DNA from: Acidiphilium sp. CAG:727
Lineage (GTDB): Bacteria > Bacillota > Clostridia > Christensenellales > Borkfalkiaceae
Assembly: GCA_000437515.1 (NCBI GenBank)
Contig: FR898479.1
Location: 3,422-10,799 of the forward strand
Direction: 5' to 3'
Length of the DNA stretch: 7,378 bases
The translations under genes and the position numbers were made by a program. Positions 5,739 through 7,378 of this stretch are shown here, piece after piece. The notes under the pieces were generated by a model. The model saw nothing but the letters and a program-made list of their open reading frames with translations, ran no database searches and was not told where the DNA came from. Every line of letters begins with the position of its first letter. Position 1 is the first letter of the stretch.

Positions 5739-6149
5739 ATGTTGATAAGAAAGTTTAAAAAAATCGCTAAAAAGGATTTTGAGTTTCTTCTTAAGTATGG
5801 ATTTAACGAAAGGCAAGATGATTTTGGGGCACTTGAGCAAAATTTAGTTTTTGAAAAAGGATGTTGGATCGTCTCAGTTTGCTATCATGAAGGGGTATCT
5901 GAAGAGGCTAAGAGATGTGAGATTGTAGATGTTATTATTGAATACGCATTGCAAGAGACGGTTTTGACAGTCCCTACCTTCGGCATTGTTGAATTTAATA
6001 AGATTAGAGCGAATTTAAAATTTTGCGATAAACTTTTTGGACGAGAGAAAATAAATCAATTAAATAATGCCCTTATAAATTTAGATTTAGAGAATCAAAT
6101 ATCTATTCAAGCAGAGTTTTTAAAGAATAATCTAACTGTATTTAGATGA
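5739..6149 (+). CDS. Small soluble protein, putative immunity protein of RHS module 3
   Basis: The protein has 136 residues. ATG 5739 is preferred over the in-frame TTG at 5715 because TTGGAGGA (5726-5733) lies 5 bases upstream. It begins with a basic helix (MLIRKFKKIAKKDFEFLLKY), followed by strands around NLVFEKGCWIVSVCYHEG and a helical C-terminus (LFGREKINQLNNALINLDLE). No signal peptide or membrane helix is seen. It follows the toxin-like tip by 25 bases on the same strand and is closed by the hairpin at 6158-6189, so it is the likely cognate immunity gene. The general plan, a short protein of mixed helix and strand that mentions FxFLxxYGF near the start, resembles small proteins found after RHS tips, but I could not name a family. 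Confidence 0.75.
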   Translation: MLIRKFKKIAKKDFEFLLKYGFNERQDDFGALEQNLVFEKGCWIVSVCYHEGVSEEAKRCEIVDVIIEYALQETVLTVPTFGIVEFNKIRANLKFCDKLFGREKINQLNNALINLDLENQISIQAEFLKNNLTVFR

Positions 6150-6157
6150 GATGTATA

Positions 6158-6189
6158 GAAAGGTCGTGGGAGAAATCCTGCGACCTTTT
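6158..6189 (+). terminator. Hairpin with GAAA loop, likely terminator, second copy
   Basis: Stem 6158-6171 pairs with 6176-6189 (14 pairs including three G-U type wobbles) around a GAAA loop. It lies 9 bases after the 5739-6149 stop and is almost identical to 2493-2524. It likely ends the toxin/immunity transcript. Confidence 0.65.
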
Positions 6190-6196
6190 GCCGTAA

Positions 6197-6622
6197 TCCG
6201 TAACGCTTGACAAAACCTATGTTTTTGTATATGCTAATAACGGTAATATCGTTAAGCAAAGACAGTTTTCGTTTACGTTAAAGGATAATGTCTTAATCGA
6301 AGAATTAGAATCTGCGGATAAAGCATATATCTATGACGGAGATAAATTATTGTCGTTTAACGGTCAGGCTTGCGCTTACGACGTAATAGGGAATCCAACA
6401 ACATATTGTGGTAAAACTGCAACTTGGGCAAAGGGAAGACAACTCGCAAGTTATAACGGACATACCTTTACATATGACGGTCAGGGCAGAAGATTAACCA
6501 AAGACAGTATATCTTATGCCTATGATATTAACGGAAAGTTGTTAAAGCAGAGTAACGGTTTAGAGTTCTTCTATGACCATAGTGGCGTTTCGTCAGTAAA
6601 ACACGATGGAAAAACATATTAA
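6197..6622 (+). pseudogene. RHS YD-repeat fragment, truncated at both ends
   Basis: The frame opens after TAA 6194 and runs to TAA 6620. It reads LDKTYVFVYANNGNIVK, FTLKDNVLIEELESADKAY, IYDGDKLLSFNGQ, YDVIGNPTTYCGKTATWAKG, RQLASYNGHTFTYDGQGRR, SISYAYDINGKLLKQSNG and YDHSGVSSVKHDGKTY. These are YD repeats of an RHS core (YDxxGN/G, GRRLTK), normally forming the beta-strand shell that encloses a toxin. No start codon or ribosome binding site fits; TTG 6350 is internal. It stops where a full RHS protein would continue. In another frame at 6618-6656 the series TYYYDKAVK continues the RHS theme, so the end is a frameshift followed by loss of the remaining core. It is probably the remains of a recombined RHS gene and contributes no tip of its own. 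Confidence 0.75.
6208..6236 (+). promoter_or_regulatory. Sigma-A-like promoter match inside RHS start block, copy 2
   Basis: TTGACA at 6208-6213 and TATGCT at 6231-6236 are separated by 17 bases. It is the partner of the match at 2542-2570 and also follows the hairpin directly. Here the bases are in an intact RHS frame, so coding constraint alone could explain them. Confidence 0.25.
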
Positions 6623-6668
6623 TTTAACATATTATTATGATAAAGCCGTAAAATGAACGTATAAATAA

Positions 6669-6706
6669 GCGTGGCGGAGAAGTCTTTTCAGACTACTCCG
6701 CCACGC
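6669..6706 (-). terminator. Strong hairpin ending the phosphofructokinase gene
   Basis: Arms 6669-6685 and 6690-6706 (gcgtggcggagaagtct / agactactccgccacgc) pair over 17 positions with one mismatch and a 4-base loop. On the minus strand it is followed by TTATTTAT, and it lies 17 bases after the phosphofructokinase stop. It may also stop transcripts coming from the RHS island on the plus strand. Confidence 0.85.
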
Positions 6707-6723
6707 TCGATTATACGAAAAAC

Positions 6724-7378
6724 TTAAATTTTGAATTTTTCGAATTTCAGTTTGGCGTAGTCGGGTAAACCGTTTTTGTAACGAATCTTCGGTTCGCCCT
6801 GAATAAGCGGCAACGCGTAAGCCGTAAACTTATCGTTAAGCCCGGTTCCGTCGGCGGTTATCCAGTCAAGGGGAATCCGCTTTTCGGCGTTTGCGGTTAT
6901 TGTTAAAGGCGTTAAACCGTAAGTCGCGGAGTAGGGCGAATCCGATTCGCGTATAAAACAAACCATTTTGTCGGTTTCGCCGTTCGTAGCCGCTTCGACC
7001 GCTTTTTGTCCTGCGGTAAAAGTTTCTTCCACGTCGGTGTCCGACGCGCAATGCGCCGCGCAGCGTTGCAGAATATTGAGTTCGATCGCTTTACATTTTA
7101 CGCCGAGTGTTTTGACGAAATTTTTCAGAACGCCGCAGACTCCGCCGAGTTGAGAGTGCCCGAAATTATCCGTCGCGGAAGCGTCTTCGCCGACGTACGT
7201 TCCGTTCGCGTAGCGTATTCCTTCCGAAACCGCGACGACGCATTTTTGTTTTTTGTCAACCACGCGTTTTACGTCCGATAAAAACTTATCTTTATCGAAA
7301 ACGATTTCGGGCAGGTAAATAAGGTCCGCTCCCTGTCCGTTTATCGATGCGAGGCTCGCGGCGGCTGTCAGCCAGCCA
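6724..7378 (-). CDS. 6-phosphofructokinase, likely pyrophosphate-dependent type, C-terminal part
   Basis: The frame is open to the right edge, so the start and the N-terminal half lie outside; the GTG at 7263 is internal. The visible 218 residues begin GWLTAAASLAS, then GADLIYLPEI, KCVVAVSEGIRYANG, FGHSQLGGVCGVL, ELNILQRCAAHCASDTD, and end near GLPDYAKLKFEKFKI with TAA at 6724-6726. GWLTA after the missing MGR-type motif, the LIYLPE strand and the VAVSEGI segment match the phosphofructokinase group that uses pyrophosphate; the ATP-type enzymes usually have a different residue after the Gly of MGRxxG. The enzyme phosphorylates fructose 6-phosphate to fructose 1,6-bisphosphate in the cytoplasm, reversibly if PPi is the donor. 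The phosphate-donor residues are upstream of the window, so donor use is inferred. Its base composition is visibly richer in GC than the neighbouring RHS island, and it converges on the island. Confidence 0.9.
   Translation of the reverse strand, partial: GWLTAAASLASINGQGADLIYLPEIVFDKDKFLSDVKRVVDKKQKCVVAVSEGIRYANGTYVGEDASATDNFGHSQLGGVCGVLKNFVKTLGVKCKAIELNILQRCAAHCASDTDVEETFTAGQKAVEAATNGETDKMVCFIRESDSPYSATYGLTPLTITANAEKRIPLDWITADGTGLNDKFTAYALPLIQGEPKIRYKNGLPDYAKLKFEKFKI

Larger units (their letters stand above)
6157..6319 (+). repeat. Hairpin plus RHS-start direct repeat, copy 2
   Basis: This is the partner of 2491-2648 in the same orientation, with the RHS frame intact. The two copies bracket the three tip modules, so recombination between them could delete or circularise about 3.7 kb containing all of them. 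Confidence 0.75.

Noticed and set aside
6866..7281. Plus- and minus-strand frames overlapping the phosphofructokinase gene
   Set aside because: They are shadows of a clearly conserved enzyme on the minus strand.
1..7378. tRNA, rRNA, transposase or integrase genes and inverted-repeat-bounded insertion sequences
   Set aside because: I looked for cloverleaf-like segments, transposase motifs and terminal inverted repeats on both strands and saw none that I could support.

Overview
The window looks like a chromosomal segment of a low-to-moderate GC member of the Bacillota, probably an uncultured gut clostridium. The placement rests on three things: AGGAGG-type ribosome binding sites, a surface C1A-type cysteine protease ending in a Gly-Cys-Gly/hydrophobic/Arg-rich tail, and a phosphofructokinase of the pyrophosphate-linked type. 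It is an inference from gene content and style, not a marker-gene result.

Layout. (1) 1-1989: a large secreted or surface papain-like protease on the + strand, cut by the left edge. Its frame is broken once in a G6A4G5 run at 864-878, and it carries three 150-bp tandem repeats and an anchor-like C-terminus. (2) 2113-2478: a small three-helix membrane protein followed by a hairpin. (3) 2539-6656: an AT-rich mosaic of RHS (YD-repeat) gene fragments. It has three modules in the same orientation. Module 1 is an RHS core end plus a very short tip (2649-2984) with a small protein (2995-3363) and a GNAT acetyltransferase (3441-3932). Module 2 is a decayed tip (about 4057-4266) overlapping a small protein (4263-4616) by ATGA. 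Module 3 is an RHS core end plus a glycine-rich pre-toxin region and a C-terminal domain (4829-5713) with a small protein (5739-6149). A hairpin and another RHS YD-repeat fragment (6197-6622) follow. (4) 6669-6706: a strong hairpin. (5) 6724-7378, minus strand: the C-terminal part of a phosphofructokinase.

Interpretation. The middle is best read as an array of orphan polymorphic-toxin tips with cognate immunity-like genes. Such cassettes can replace the tip of an intact RHS gene by recombination through the shared core. The shared segments are visible directly: the 168-bp block encoding the RYYDPEVGRF...DPNGN core end occurs at 2658-2825 and 4856-5023, and a hairpin plus RHS-start block occurs at 2491-2648 and 6157-6319. 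No full-length RHS gene lies in the window. The flanking protease and phosphofructokinase are visibly more GC-rich than the RHS island, which fits repeated acquisition of toxin/immunity modules between more stable genes. The small proteins are called immunity-like from position alone; none was identified by a specific family.
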